Shown piece after piece: positions 1-8,598 of a stretch of 64,000 bases of DNA. Made by a program: the position numbers and the translations under genes. Origin of the DNA: Leptospiraceae bacterium (GTDB taxonomy: Bacteria > Spirochaetota > Leptospiria > Leptospirales > Leptospiraceae); the NCBI GenBank assembly GCA_024233875.1, contig JACKPB010000002.1, positions 62,001-126,000 of the forward strand. Direction: 5' to 3'. Numbering within the stretch: position 1 is the stretch's first letter; each line of letters starts with the position of its first letter. Under the pieces are notes generated by a model. That model ran no database searches, was not told the DNA's origin, and was given only the letters and a program-made list of their open reading frames with translations.

Positions 1-44
1 GGCGGAGTCCCGGACAGCCCGACCTGCCAATACAGTCAAATTTG

Positions 45-69
45 TAGATACAGGCATGCCCTGTATCTA
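45..69. other. 10-bp perfect inverted repeat (stem-loop)
   Basis: A perfect 10-bp stem (45-54 with 60-69) closes a 5-nt loop. It lies downstream of the minus-strand MotA-like gene. No clear T-run follows on either strand, so a terminator role is only a guess. Confidence 0.4.
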
Positions 70-151
70 TGACAAGACGAAAGAATCAGCAGGGAACCTC
101 CGGAATGAAAAATAATAAATTCCTAACCACTTTCCCTGTCACATCACACAC

Positions 152-571
152 TCAATGAATCAATCTGTGATCGATGGGTCGTAGAAATATTTCGTTTAGT
201 ATCGTAGCATAAAAAAGAGTAAGGCTGGCATCGGCTAGATGTCTCTGGGTTCCTATGTCTTTTATGTCATACGTGTTCAGGAGGATGATGAGACCAATAA
301 ACGTTCCTATGAATCCGGCCTTGTAGATAGATGCAATCAAATGCTGAATGTACGGTTTGGCTCCGGAAGGTAGTTTCTTTCGATTCAAAAAATTACTCAA
401 TACCAGAAGCAGGTATCTAAACCCCGTCCACCCGTGGGAAATGTAATACAGAGAAAAGGATATGAGTAATATAAATAAAAAAGATAAGGGATCAAAGAGG
501 AAGATCCATCCGGAATTGGCAGTGATGATGACAGAGAGAGATAGGATGATGAGAAGGTAAGCAATGAGCAT
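152..571 (-). CDS. short MotA/TolQ/ExbB-like membrane protein
   Basis: Protein of 139 aa with four predicted hydrophobic segments. The second half carries the signature of MotA transmembrane helices 3-4: a GFIGTFIGLI stretch followed by a segment ending FLRPI, with the conserved proline of the last helix. The N-terminal pair with FDPLSFLF also recalls MotA helices 1-2. Full MotA proteins are about 250-290 aa; here the large cytoplasmic loop with the rotor-facing charged residues is almost absent, and the helix-3 proline appears replaced by Tyr. No motB-like gene is in view. It follows the HD-GYP gene by 44 bp on the same strand, so the two may be cotranscribed. Not a standard stator; function unknown. 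The family assignment is by eye. Confidence 0.6.
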   Translation of the reverse strand: MLIAYLLIILSLSVIITANSGWIFLFDPLSFLFILLISFSLYYISHGWTGFRYLLLVLSNFLNRKKLPSGAKPYIQHLIASIYKAGFIGTFIGLIILLNTYDIKDIGTQRHLADASLTLFYATILNEIFLRPIDHRLIH

Positions 572-615
572 GATATTATACCGGGAAAAAATGTTTGGGT
601 TTCACAACAGCCAAT

Positions 616-1845
616 CTATTCAATCAGCATAGCTTTTTTCCATGCGTGTTCCAGGTGGAATTTGACTTTTCTGACTACTTCGATGTCCAATTTATTTGCG
701 TTGGCTTCTTTTTCCAGGATGGATAGGATTTCATCCGGTTTCAACTTTTCCCTGTAGGGGCGTTTCTGAGCCAGGGCTTGAAAAACGTCAGCAACTGCGA
801 TTATCCTAGCTTCCAGAGACAAATCATTCCCTGCATGTCGAAAAGGGTAACCCGTCCCGTCCAAACGTTCGTGATGCTGTGCGCTCCAGAGAGCTATTTC
901 TTCAAATCCATTGACCTGTTTCAGGATATTGAAGCCATCGAAGCTATGTCTCTGTATGGTTAGATACTCTGCCGTTGTGAGAGCAGAGGGTTTCTCCAGG
1001 ATTTCGTCCGGAACTCTGAGTTTGCCGAGATCGTGCAGAAGACCTGCTAGTTCTAGTTTATCGCATGTGTGTTCGGAGAGATTGAATAGTTCTCCTAAGT
1101 ATCTTGAGAGTCGGGCGACTCCTTCGGAATGTTCAGAGGTGAACATACTTTTGGAATCCACAATTCTTGAAAAGATCTGCACTAAACTTTTTAGCTCGGA
1201 AAACTCTATGTCCTTGGTTGTATTGTGGGATACCCAATTGTCTACATAATCGTTTAGATGGTCACGATCGAGAGACAACCAAAAAGCAGATGGAGCGGAA
1301 GCCATTAGAAAGCCTTCAACGAGTTCGGGATTAAAAAAGGTTCCGCTTCTTTTTCTGATTTTTTCTTGAATGGTTTCTCTGTGCAAAAGGATATTGGGAT
1401 TTTTGGATGCCAGGTGAACACTCAGGATGTCTACTCTATCCGTTAGATAAATTAGATTAGAAATTAATTTAACTGTTTCCGGGATGTCCATGTCTTTAAG
1501 TTTGGAATAGTGAGTGTGGTGGTTGAGTATATAATCCTTCAGATGGGATATGGGTGTGGTTTCACCGATCATATCGGCACCGATCTGGCAATGATCCATT
1601 TCGTGTTCCCATTCGAACTGTGTTAGATTGGAGTGGATGATGGTATTTGATACACCGCAATCATGGAGAATAGATGCCTGAAAAAGAGTGTCCGTCAGCT
1701 CCACGGACCAACCGAGACGTATAGCACATTCAACTGCCATATAGGCAACTCTCTTCCCGTGGTGGATTTGCATAATCCCTACCAAATCCAGTGCATCCGA
1801 TAAGGAATAGATCACTTCGTATAGATTGACAGTAAATTTAGACAT
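616..1845 (-). CDS. tandem HD / HD-GYP domain protein (putative cyclic-di-GMP phosphodiesterase)
   Basis: 409 aa, no membrane segment. Two HD domains in tandem: an N-terminal one (HD at residues 61-62, HH at 109-110, later Asp at about 136) and a C-terminal HD-GYP domain (HD at 271-272, HHERLDGTGYP at 324-334). HD-GYP proteins hydrolyse cyclic-di-GMP to pGpG or GMP. The C-terminal domain keeps the diagnostic residues; the N-terminal domain has HD-type metal ligands but no GYP motif. There is no receiver or sensor domain, so the N-terminal HD domain is the likely regulatory partner. The start codon lies in AT-rich DNA without a clear Shine-Dalgarno. Confidence 0.85.
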   Translation of the reverse strand: MSKFTVNLYEVIYSLSDALDLVGIMQIHHGKRVAYMAVECAIRLGWSVELTDTLFQASILHDCGVSNTIIHSNLTQFEWEHEMDHCQIGADMIGETTPISHLKDYILNHHTHYSKLKDMDIPETVKLISNLIYLTDRVDILSVHLASKNPNILLHRETIQEKIRKRSGTFFNPELVEGFLMASAPSAFWLSLDRDHLNDYVDNWVSHNTTKDIEFSELKSLVQIFSRIVDSKSMFTSEHSEGVARLSRYLGELFNLSEHTCDKLELAGLLHDLGKLRVPDEILEKPSALTTAEYLTIQRHSFDGFNILKQVNGFEEIALWSAQHHERLDGTGYPFRHAGNDLSLEARIIAVADVFQALAQKRPYREKLKPDEILSILEKEANANKLDIEVVRKVKFHLEHAWKKAMLIE

Positions 1846-2134
1846 CTTAAATTATTTTATTATTATAGTTTAAAACTAGGTTTTTAAATCTTATCAAATA
1901 TAACAATGAAAATTTCATCCTTATTTTTTCAAAAAAAAGATTGAGTATTCTCATACAATGCTCATATATTAGTTATTAGGGAATTTTTATCTGATTTATG
2001 ATTTCTTCGGGGAGACGTAAGCATTCTAAAAGTAATCCGGGAATGACTCCTCACGGGGATATGAACTCTTTTCAATTCAGATAAAATCAATTCATGTTCT
2101 ATACTGAACGTATCTATCTTTTTGAGAGGAACTC
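1846..2134. other. divergent intergenic region
   Basis: About 290 bp of AT-rich DNA between the divergent HD-GYP gene and the PUA-like gene. It must hold both promoters. The only site seen clearly is a GAGAGGA ribosome-binding site a few bases before the ATG at 2135. Confidence 0.5.
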
Positions 2135-2569
2135 ATGGATCATGTTGTCTATCTGGATTTCAAAGCCAAAGAAATGGAATTGATTTTGAATCACTCAAAG
2201 TCAATGATTGTGCGGGGAGCCACAGGCAGAAAAATCCCTTACGGTCGGGTCCGGGAGAAGGATGTTCTCTATTTTATCAATAATAACGGGGAGGGGGAAG
2301 TGAAAGCTCGGGCTATCGTAAAGTCTGTATTGAACTCAGAAAAACTCTCTCCGGAAGAGTCATCTGCACTTATCGAAAAAAATATGTTCTCATTAAAGCT
2401 GGATGACAAACAATTAAAGAAATGGTCGGGAAAGAGGTATCTTGTTTTGATAGAGATAACTTCTCCCGAACCTTTGAAACCTTTTGGAATAGACAAGTCA
2501 GAATATTCAAATATGGATGACTGGCTTCCGGTGGAAGATATCAATTCAGTGAAAAAAGAAAGATCTTAA
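2135..2569 (+). CDS. PUA/ASCH-like small protein
   Basis: 144 aa, soluble, rich in charged residues. The start, a run of hydrophobic and charged residues followed by GRVREKDVLYF and then EGEVKARAIVKSV, resembles the PUA-like beta barrel of ASCH/EVE proteins, which bind RNA or modified nucleotides. This is fold-level resemblance only. The ATG has a good GAGAGGA site. The cyclase gene begins 2 bp after its stop, so the two are probably one transcript. Confidence 0.5.
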   Translation: MDHVVYLDFKAKEMELILNHSKSMIVRGATGRKIPYGRVREKDVLYFINNNGEGEVKARAIVKSVLNSEKLSPEESSALIEKNMFSLKLDDKQLKKWSGKRYLVLIEITSPEPLKPFGIDKSEYSNMDDWLPVEDINSVKKERS

Positions 2570-2571
2570 GA

Positions 2572-4080
2572 ATGAAGGAAGTGGACTCACTCAAGCAGAA
2601 GTATTACTTTTCGATGTTGGGTATTTTCCTTCTTTTATTTGTTTATGATTCAATCTATTACGTAGTACACAAGCAGGTCAATATCTACTTGATCACTACT
2701 GTTACTCATTTTTTTCTTTTCTGTGTAGTCAACCTTCCGGGTATATTTTTTTTGTACAGACCTATAGATCAATTTCTTCGAACCAAGGAAAATTCACAGA
2801 AAGCCGGTAAGAGGATTCTTTCTCTTCCGGGCATTTCTACCCTGTGGATCTTCGCATTGGGACTCTCCTATGTGATTTTGACTTTTTTATCGTTTTGGTT
2901 CTTTCCTGATGGAATTGAGATCTTTGATCCCGGAAAGGTTCCTATTCCCGTATGGTTTTCGTTTGCCGTCTCAATCACTTATTTTTATGCTATCTATCCT
3001 TCCTTCATAGCATTTTTTCTTATTAAGGACTACAATTCAAAACTCCGGAACTTTGTTTTTTTAGAGTATGAGTTCCCTGAGTCTAAAAATCATAAGAAGA
3101 TCGGAAATGATTTGCTTCTTGTATTTTTCATTCTCGGTGTAATACCCAGTTTGATTGTCATCCTTGATATCTTTGTTCTCACTCATTCCAAAAAAGAATA
3201 TGAGCAGTTCATGACTCTCGACCCTCTGATGACAATCCTGGTGGATCGATTTGTGATCATCGTGGGTATGCTATTTGCCATTTTTTTGATAACCAAATCC
3301 TTTACGGGTCCCATCCATTCCGTTCTCGATTTGATCCGGAAGGTAAGAAATGGTGATTTTTCCGGTAGGGCGGCCATCATCACAGATGATGAGGTAGGGG
3401 AGCTCACCGGTGAAGTGAATCGGATGGTGAAAGGTCTTCAGGAAAGAGAGTTGATCCGAAATACATTTGGAAAGTATGTAAATCCTAAGGTGGTCAATCA
3501 CATCCTCAAAGACAATATCAACTTGGATGGAGAGGTCAGAACCGCCACAATTCTGGTGACAGATATTGCGGGCTATACAACACTCTCCGAAAAATTACCT
3601 CCGAAAGAAATCGTTCAGACCTTAAATGAATACTTTACCGAGCTGGTTGGTGTGATACAGGAACACGGAGGTATTGTAAATAAGTTTATTGGGGATGCGA
3701 TTTTTGCTATATTCAATGTCCCTGTTGAAGATCCCCATCATGCCCGAAATGCGATTCATGCCGCTCTCGAAATCCAGAAAATTACAGAAACCCGAACCTT
3801 CGGGAAAGGGAAGAAATTGCATACCCGAATCGGAATCAATTCGGGAGTCGTCCTTGCCGGAAATATAGGATCCGGAGATCGGATGGAATACACAGTCATC
3901 GGTGATGAAGTGAATGTTGCCTCACGATTGGAGCAACTCAATAAGCAGTTCGGAACGAATCTTTTGATCGGTGAAAATACTTATCTTTTAGTGAAGGATG
4001 AATTTTCCTGTGTTCATTTAGGTGAAATTCAACTCAAAGGTAGAGAATTGCTAACCAGAGTCTACAAAGTAGAATCATAG
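2572..4080 (+). CDS. membrane-bound class III adenylate/guanylate cyclase with HAMP domain
   Basis: 502 aa. About six hydrophobic helices up to residue 240, a HAMP linker (about 240-295), then a class III cyclase domain (about 320-500). Catalytic residues are all present: metal-binding D331 (VTDIAG) and D375 (KFIGDAIF), base-contacting K371, D445, and transition-state N448 and R452 (DEVNVASRLE). It should make cAMP from ATP; the Lys/Asp pair fits adenylate rather than guanylate specificity. It starts 2 bp after the PUA-like gene. A paralogue of similar architecture but without catalytic residues lies at 43399-44958. Confidence 0.92.
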   Translation: MKEVDSLKQKYYFSMLGIFLLLFVYDSIYYVVHKQVNIYLITTVTHFFLFCVVNLPGIFFLYRPIDQFLRTKENSQKAGKRILSLPGISTLWIFALGLSYVILTFLSFWFFPDGIEIFDPGKVPIPVWFSFAVSITYFYAIYPSFIAFFLIKDYNSKLRNFVFLEYEFPESKNHKKIGNDLLLVFFILGVIPSLIVILDIFVLTHSKKEYEQFMTLDPLMTILVDRFVIIVGMLFAIFLITKSFTGPIHSVLDLIRKVRNGDFSGRAAIITDDEVGELTGEVNRMVKGLQERELIRNTFGKYVNPKVVNHILKDNINLDGEVRTATILVTDIAGYTTLSEKLPPKEIVQTLNEYFTELVGVIQEHGGIVNKFIGDAIFAIFNVPVEDPHHARNAIHAALEIQKITETRTFGKGKKLHTRIGINSGVVLAGNIGSGDRMEYTVIGDEVNVASRLEQLNKQFGTNLLIGENTYLLVKDEFSCVHLGEIQLKGRELLTRVYKVES

Positions 4081-4105
4081 ATAAATTGTCTTATTTTATT
4101 CAATA

Positions 4106-4264
4106 ACTCATCTTACGCAGTATTTTATTTTTCTAATTTTTTTTAGATTAAAATCAAAATCATTTTTTGCTAATAAATCAATAAAAATATGGATTTGGGC
4201 GATAGCCCAAGCTGCCGGCAGGCTCCCTGCAACCTCACATTTCGCTTCTTTGCGTAATGTGAGT
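4106..4264 (+). repeat. dispersed repeat element, copy A (MITE-like, hairpin-rich)
   Basis: About 159 bp bounded by ACTCATCTTACGCA (4106-4119) and TGCGTAATGTGAGT (4251-4264), imperfect inverted ends. Inside are three hairpins: TTGGGC/GCCCAA (4195-4210), GCAGG/CCTGC (4218-4230) and CTCACATT/AATGTGAG (4234-4263). It is preceded by TA and lies head-to-tail with copy B, 5 bp apart. No coding capacity is evident. Confidence 0.7.
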
Positions 4265-4269
4265 CAATA

Positions 4270-4451
4270 ACTCACCTTACGCAACATGAATTTTTTAAAG
4301 GGATACTATGGAACTAAATAAAGATTATGAAAAATTAGTTTTTTCTAATGATTCAATATTTAAAGGGGTTTGGGGACGAAGTCCCCAGGTCGCCGACAGG
4401 GCTTCCCTGTCATTCACCTTCTCACAAGTGAAATGCGTGCATAAGGTGAGT
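4270..4451 (+). repeat. dispersed repeat element, copy B (MITE-like, hairpin-rich)
   Basis: About 182 bp with terminal inverted repeats ACTCACCTTACGCA (4270-4283) and TGCATAAGGTGAGT (4438-4451), matching at 13 of 14 positions and flanked by TA on both sides. Internal perfect hairpins are TGGGGAC/GTCCCCA with GAA loop (4371-4387) and GACAGGG/CCCTGTC with CTT loop (4395-4411); the third stem TCACCTT/AAGGTGA (4414-4449) encloses TCAC/GTGA. This is the best preserved copy in the window. Confidence 0.75.
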
Positions 4452-4563
4452 TAATAAATACACTTTTCAACGAATTCCACTTGATTCTGATTTTATTTAA
4501 TTGCATTATCTAACATTTAGATTGCGAATTATCCATTTCTGAGGGGACTTACAACTTTCTAAT

Positions 4564-4659
4564 ATGAATGCTTTATTGAATTTATTATATTTAATTTTTC
4601 TATTTGCTATCCCATCCCTTTTGGGAGATTCCCCCCCCCTTCCTCCCGAAGCATTTATT
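4564..4659 (+). other. signal-peptide leader and 9-C homopolymer, out of frame with the next gene
   Basis: An ATG at 4564 opens a typical signal peptide (Met-Asn then a Leu/Ile/Phe-rich stretch), but after nine consecutive C (4631-4639) the frame ends at a TAG (4672-4674). The frame of the downstream gene is open upstream through the whole leader but has no usable start. One extra C would join leader and body into one exported protein. Confidence 0.65.
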
Positions 4660-5111
4660 TGGTCAGACCGGTAGCCTATGATGTAAAACCAAATGAGGAG
4701 TATTCTGAGAAGCTACATTCTTCAGTAAAATCTGCGTTTAAAAATATCGGAATCACTGTTCTGGAAGGAGAAGGAAAAGATTTAAAAAGACACATTGAAA
4801 ATTCTACTTCTCTGAATGCAGATTTCATGTTCTCGGTCTACTACACCAGGAATCGACTTGGGAATATTGAGTTCTATACTCAGGTCATTGATCCTAAGAC
4901 GGGTTATGTGATAGATGCATTCTCCTTAAGGGACAACTTGGAGATATATTCCGAGATGGAACTCGACCCTACCGAATTTCGAATGGATGATTCCAAAAGA
5001 GAAGAGCAATTTTTCGATCCGGGAATTCGGGTTGCGGATGGAAATTTTTATCCGACCATGCACCCTCTCGAGAGAAGGTATCTCTGGTTGACTCCGGGAG
5101 TGAATTTTTAA
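4659..5111 (+). CDS. body of a probably exported hypothetical protein, frameshifted from its leader
   Basis: 150 codons from a TTG that has no Shine-Dalgarno. The real N-terminus is most likely the signal peptide at 4564, lost from frame at the 9-C tract. The body begins LVRPVAYDV and alternates hydrophobic strands and helices in a way that recalls TolB-like or FlgO-like domains of exported spirochaete proteins, but I do not recognise the family. It may be a phase-variable gene, a recent pseudogene or an assembly error in the homopolymer. It sits alone downstream of the repeat pair. Confidence 0.6.
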   Translation: MVRPVAYDVKPNEEYSEKLHSSVKSAFKNIGITVLEGEGKDLKRHIENSTSLNADFMFSVYYTRNRLGNIEFYTQVIDPKTGYVIDAFSLRDNLEIYSEMELDPTEFRMDDSKREEQFFDPGIRVADGNFYPTMHPLERRYLWLTPGVNF

Positions 5112-5216
5112 ATCTCAGAAGCTCAGGATTCATCCTGTCTTAGGATTGACAGATAGGGATTCAAATTTCATTGTTGAATGTATCACGAATTAAGAATTCA
5201 AAATCTAAGAGGTTCT

Positions 5217-6230
5217 ATGTCCTATTCAAAGAAAAATGTTGCTTCCGTCCATTTCCCCAATTTCAAATCCGGCTTACCTTCCATGAAAGGGAAGACGGTA
5301 GTCATCACCGGTACTACATCCGGAACCGGATGGGTAGCCGCAACTACTCTGGCTGAGTTAGGAGCGAAGCTTCTCTTATTGAATCGTAAGTCAGAAAGAT
5401 CAGAAAAGTCATTTCAGGATTTGAAATCCAAGTTTCCTAACTCTGAAATCCATAAAGTAGAATGTGATCTTCAATCCTTCTCTTCAGTCAGAAAGGCTTC
5501 TCAGGAAGTCATTCAACTCTGTCCCGAAGGTGTTCATGTCCTATGCAATAATGCAGGAGTCATGGCACTGAAAGATGAAGCAACTGAAGATGGATATGAT
5601 GTGCAAATGCAAACCAACCATCTGTCCCATTTTCTTTTGACATCGGAGCTTTATCCCCTTCTTGAAAAAGCCTCCGAATCTTCAGGAGAATCAAGGATTG
5701 TAAATCATTCAAGTGTGGCACGAATGAGTCCCTCCAAAACCTTAAAAGAACAGTATCTCGGAAAGAATGGAGGAAATCTGGGTGGTGATGGCGCCAGTAT
5801 GATTTTCGGTGGAGCCAGATGGAAACGTTACAATCAAACTAAATTAGCCAATGCTGCCTTTACAGCGGCTCTTCATGAGAAACTCCAAAAGAAGGGTTCA
5901 AAAATCAAGGCCCTTGTAGCACATCCCGGTCTTGCCAATACCGAACTTCAGGTCAGTTCTGTTCGGGATGGAGGTATGGGTTCTTTCTTCACCGGAATTT
6001 TTATGGGACTCGGTCAGAGTATGGAAGATGGAGCTATGGGAATTTTGGCGTGTATGTGTTTGGCAGAAGCAAAGTCAGGTGAATTCTACGGTCCCGGAAG
6101 CGGGCCTATGGCCTTGAAAGGTGAAGCAAAGCCATTTCCACTCGAAAGCTTCTATGACAACCCGAAGACCCGTGAACTCTTATGGAAGAAAAGCTGTGAG
6201 GCAATAGGTAAGGAATTTACTATTTCATAG
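5217..6230 (+). CDS. short-chain dehydrogenase/reductase (SDR), retinol-dehydrogenase-like
   Basis: The start at 5217 is chosen over an upstream in-frame ATG (5178) because AAGAGG lies just ahead of it; this gives 337 aa. Classical SDR landmarks: cofactor loop TGTTSGTG (31-38), NNAG (111-114), catalytic Ser in NHSS (about 165), YNQTK catalytic Tyr205/Lys209. The insertion between Ser and Tyr and the overall length fit the WWOX/retinol dehydrogenase/TIC32-like branch. It oxidises or reduces an unknown alcohol or carbonyl using NAD(P)(H) in the cytoplasm. Monocistronic, followed by a terminator. Confidence 0.88.
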   Translation: MSYSKKNVASVHFPNFKSGLPSMKGKTVVITGTTSGTGWVAATTLAELGAKLLLLNRKSERSEKSFQDLKSKFPNSEIHKVECDLQSFSSVRKASQEVIQLCPEGVHVLCNNAGVMALKDEATEDGYDVQMQTNHLSHFLLTSELYPLLEKASESSGESRIVNHSSVARMSPSKTLKEQYLGKNGGNLGGDGASMIFGGARWKRYNQTKLANAAFTAALHEKLQKKGSKIKALVAHPGLANTELQVSSVRDGGMGSFFTGIFMGLGQSMEDGAMGILACMCLAEAKSGEFYGPGSGPMALKGEAKPFPLESFYDNPKTRELLWKKSCEAIGKEFTIS

Positions 6231-6290
6231 ATACCCGGTTTCATCAGGTTTTTGATTGGATTTCGTTTGGAGGCTAGGGGAGTCAGAAGG

Positions 6291-6325
6291 GCAGGGAAGG
6301 CCGGTGTATCTTTCCCTGCGTTTTC
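6291..6325 (+). terminator. rho-independent terminator of the SDR gene
   Basis: Perfect 8-bp stem GCAGGGAA (6291-6298) with TTCCCTGC (6312-6319), followed by GTTTTCT on the plus strand. It lies in the spacer between two convergent genes. Confidence 0.6.
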
Positions 6326-7455
6326 TATTCTTTTGTTCGGGCATACAGAAAATGAGTCTGTCCTATCTTTAGATCCAATAATTTGGATCTTTCAATGCTT
6401 TCGGATTGGAACAATTCTTTTGTGAGCCGAAGAGGTTCATCGAGTGCTTCATCGGTCAGTACAAAAGTCTCATAATGCATCGGTACCATAAACTTAGCCT
6501 GCAAATCCTGAAATGCCCGAACCGATTCGTTCGGTGCCATATGAATCGGACTCATGAAATCAATGGGTTCGTAAGCACCGATGGGGAGAATGGCCAGATC
6601 AATCCCCTGAAATCTCTCACCGATAGACTTGAATCCATCAAAGTATCCTGTATCACCGGCAAAGTACACTTTCCTTTCTTTCCCTTCGACAAGATAACTC
6701 CCCCAAAGAGTTTTGTCTCTATCGAGGACTCCTCTCGCACTGAAGTGTTGGGTGGGAGTGAAATGAATTTTTAAGCCATGAGATTCATTTTCTTCCCACC
6801 AATCCATTTCAACCACATCTTTCAATCCTTCCCTCAGAAGAAAGTCTCTGTTTTTTAAGCCAGCATAGAAACGGGGATGAAATTTCTCTTCGAGTTTGAT
6901 AAGAGTGGGAAGATCCATGTGATCGTAGTGGTTGTGGGATATCAATACAATATGAATCTCGGGAAGGGAGTCGAATTCAATTCCGGGTGCTGTATAACGC
7001 TTAGGGCCGGCAAAGCTAACAGGAGAACATCTTTCAGACCAAATAGGATCGGTGAGAATGTTTACCCCTTCGATTTGAACTAGGGTAGTGGCATGTCCGA
7101 TCCAGGTGACGCTAAAGTCCTTCTTATTATTTTGTACTACAAGGCCATCATTGGGCTGTATCTCAAAATGATAGTCCCCGGGATCGAGGGAGGGGCGATC
7201 CCGATCAAATAGACGTGATACCTGCCAGGAGATGAACGCTCCTACAGAGCCGGGTTTTTTCGTGAGGTCTGAGTTTTGAAATCCGGATTCAGTGTGATGG
7301 GGGGGCATGGTTTCTCTACTTACCGAACTGCAATGGTAAATTGTCAGAGTCTGGAAAATTCCAAAGGTAAGTAGAAAAGCTTTCCATCGGAAACCCGATC
7401 CTGAATCGAGTCCTATCCCATGGAGAAATTCCAAAAAATACTTCTTATCTATCAT
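6325..7455 (-). CDS. metallo-beta-lactamase fold hydrolase, NAPE-PLD/UlaG-like, probable lipoprotein
   Basis: 376 aa. A hydrophobic N-terminal segment ends in a possible spirochaetal lipobox with Cys42. The zinc-binding motif HNHYDH is at 174-179, preceded by WIGHAT (118-123); further ligands are the His of PTQHFSARG, the Asp of FAGDTGY and a late His of VPMHYETF. This order and spacing match N-acyl-phosphatidylethanolamine phospholipase D and related UPF0173/UlaG hydrolases. The true substrate is unknown; a phospholipid ester is an inference from the family. Convergent with the SDR gene and divergent from the BASS transporter. Confidence 0.82.
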   Translation of the reverse strand: MIDKKYFLEFLHGIGLDSGSGFRWKAFLLTFGIFQTLTIYHCSSVSRETMPPHHTESGFQNSDLTKKPGSVGAFISWQVSRLFDRDRPSLDPGDYHFEIQPNDGLVVQNNKKDFSVTWIGHATTLVQIEGVNILTDPIWSERCSPVSFAGPKRYTAPGIEFDSLPEIHIVLISHNHYDHMDLPTLIKLEEKFHPRFYAGLKNRDFLLREGLKDVVEMDWWEENESHGLKIHFTPTQHFSARGVLDRDKTLWGSYLVEGKERKVYFAGDTGYFDGFKSIGERFQGIDLAILPIGAYEPIDFMSPIHMAPNESVRAFQDLQAKFMVPMHYETFVLTDEALDEPLRLTKELFQSESIERSKLLDLKIGQTHFLYARTKE

Positions 7456-7563
7456 GAATGAAAAATCCTTCCTTTATTTGAACAATCTGAAATCTTAGGT
7501 GCGTGAACAGTCCGATATTACCACAGTTTCAGGAATCCCGATGATTACGGGAAGTCATTCTTT

Positions 7564-8535
7564 ATGAAATACCTGCATTTTTTTTCCAATTCCTTTCCAA
7601 TCTGGATCGTATCCTTTTCCATCCTCTGCCTCTTTTCTCCGGGGATGATCGATTGGTATCCCAATTCCTGGATCTCTCCCTCTCTCGGGGGGATTATGCT
7701 CTCCATGGGTTTGGCTCTCCGATTTTCCGATTTCAAAAGGGTACTACAGATTCCTCTACCGGTTTTCCTCGGGATCTTTCTCCAGTTTACCATCATGCCG
7801 GTTTCCGGATTTCTCCTCTCTACGGGATTTTTGAAAGATCAACCTTTTCTTGCGGCAGGGTTGATTCTGGTTGCCAGTTGTCCCGGGGGAACGGCTTCCA
7901 ATCTATTGACCTATCTCGCCCGTGCTGATCTTGCCCTCTCCGTGACGATGACTGTTCTCTCTACGTTTCTATCTATCTTTCTCACTCCTTTTTTGAGTTC
8001 ATTGCTCATTGGTGACAGAGTTGAGGTAAACTTCATGGGTCTCTTGCTCTCTACTCTGGAGGTTGTGCTTTTGCCTGTATTGTTGGGTATCCTACTTTCT
8101 CAATTGGAAAAGACTTCGGTGAAATCCAAAGGATTCTTTTCTTCCCCCCTCCGGATCATCCAAAAATGGATTCAAATCCTTGTGATTCTCGGTCCTTCCA
8201 TTTCTGTGATTCTCATCACTTTGATTGTAGCGAAGGTGATTGCCAACTCTTCTGTTGTGATACTGGATGCGGGGATCTACATCAGCTCGATCGTCTTCCT
8301 CCTGCATGCTTCCGGTTTTTTCTTCGGACACTTCCTGTCCTTCCAACTCACCCGAAATGTTCAAACTTCAAGGACAGTCTCTATCGAAGTGGGAATGCAA
8401 AATTCAGGATTGGGTGTCGTTCTCGCCAACATGAATTTTGCCAATCCTCTGGTCGCGGTTCCTCCCGCCATCTCCAGTCTCATGCATTCCGTTCTGGCCA
8501 GCATCTTGGCTTTTTACTGGAGAAAAAAAGGATGA
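7564..8535 (+). CDS. bile acid:sodium symporter (BASS) family transporter
   Basis: 323 aa with about nine to ten hydrophobic helices. The family signature is visible at about residues 98-122: GLILVASCPGG followed by TASNLLTYLARAD, which forms part of the sodium and substrate site in BASS/ASBT proteins. Family members move organic anions such as pantoate, pyruvate or keto acids with sodium. The substrate cannot be read from the sequence. Sits 63 bp ahead of pyrF on the same strand. Confidence 0.88.
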   Translation: MKYLHFFSNSFPIWIVSFSILCLFSPGMIDWYPNSWISPSLGGIMLSMGLALRFSDFKRVLQIPLPVFLGIFLQFTIMPVSGFLLSTGFLKDQPFLAAGLILVASCPGGTASNLLTYLARADLALSVTMTVLSTFLSIFLTPFLSSLLIGDRVEVNFMGLLLSTLEVVLLPVLLGILLSQLEKTSVKSKGFFSSPLRIIQKWIQILVILGPSISVILITLIVAKVIANSSVVILDAGIYISSIVFLLHASGFFFGHFLSFQLTRNVQTSRTVSIEVGMQNSGLGVVLANMNFANPLVAVPPAISSLMHSVLASILAFYWRKKG

Positions 8536-8598
8536 AGTTTGGATTCTATCTAAAAATTTAGTTCAGTAAGGAAATCATCACTACCGGCGGTTACGATC

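Noticed and set aside
2..115. Open frame from the window edge to a TAA at 113-115 (37 codons)
   Set aside because: Too short and without recognisable features to tell a real 3' gene end from chance; kept only as a possibility.
778..1249. Plus-strand open frames opposite the HD-GYP gene
   Set aside because: They shadow a well-supported minus-strand gene and lack ribosome sites and recognisable domains.
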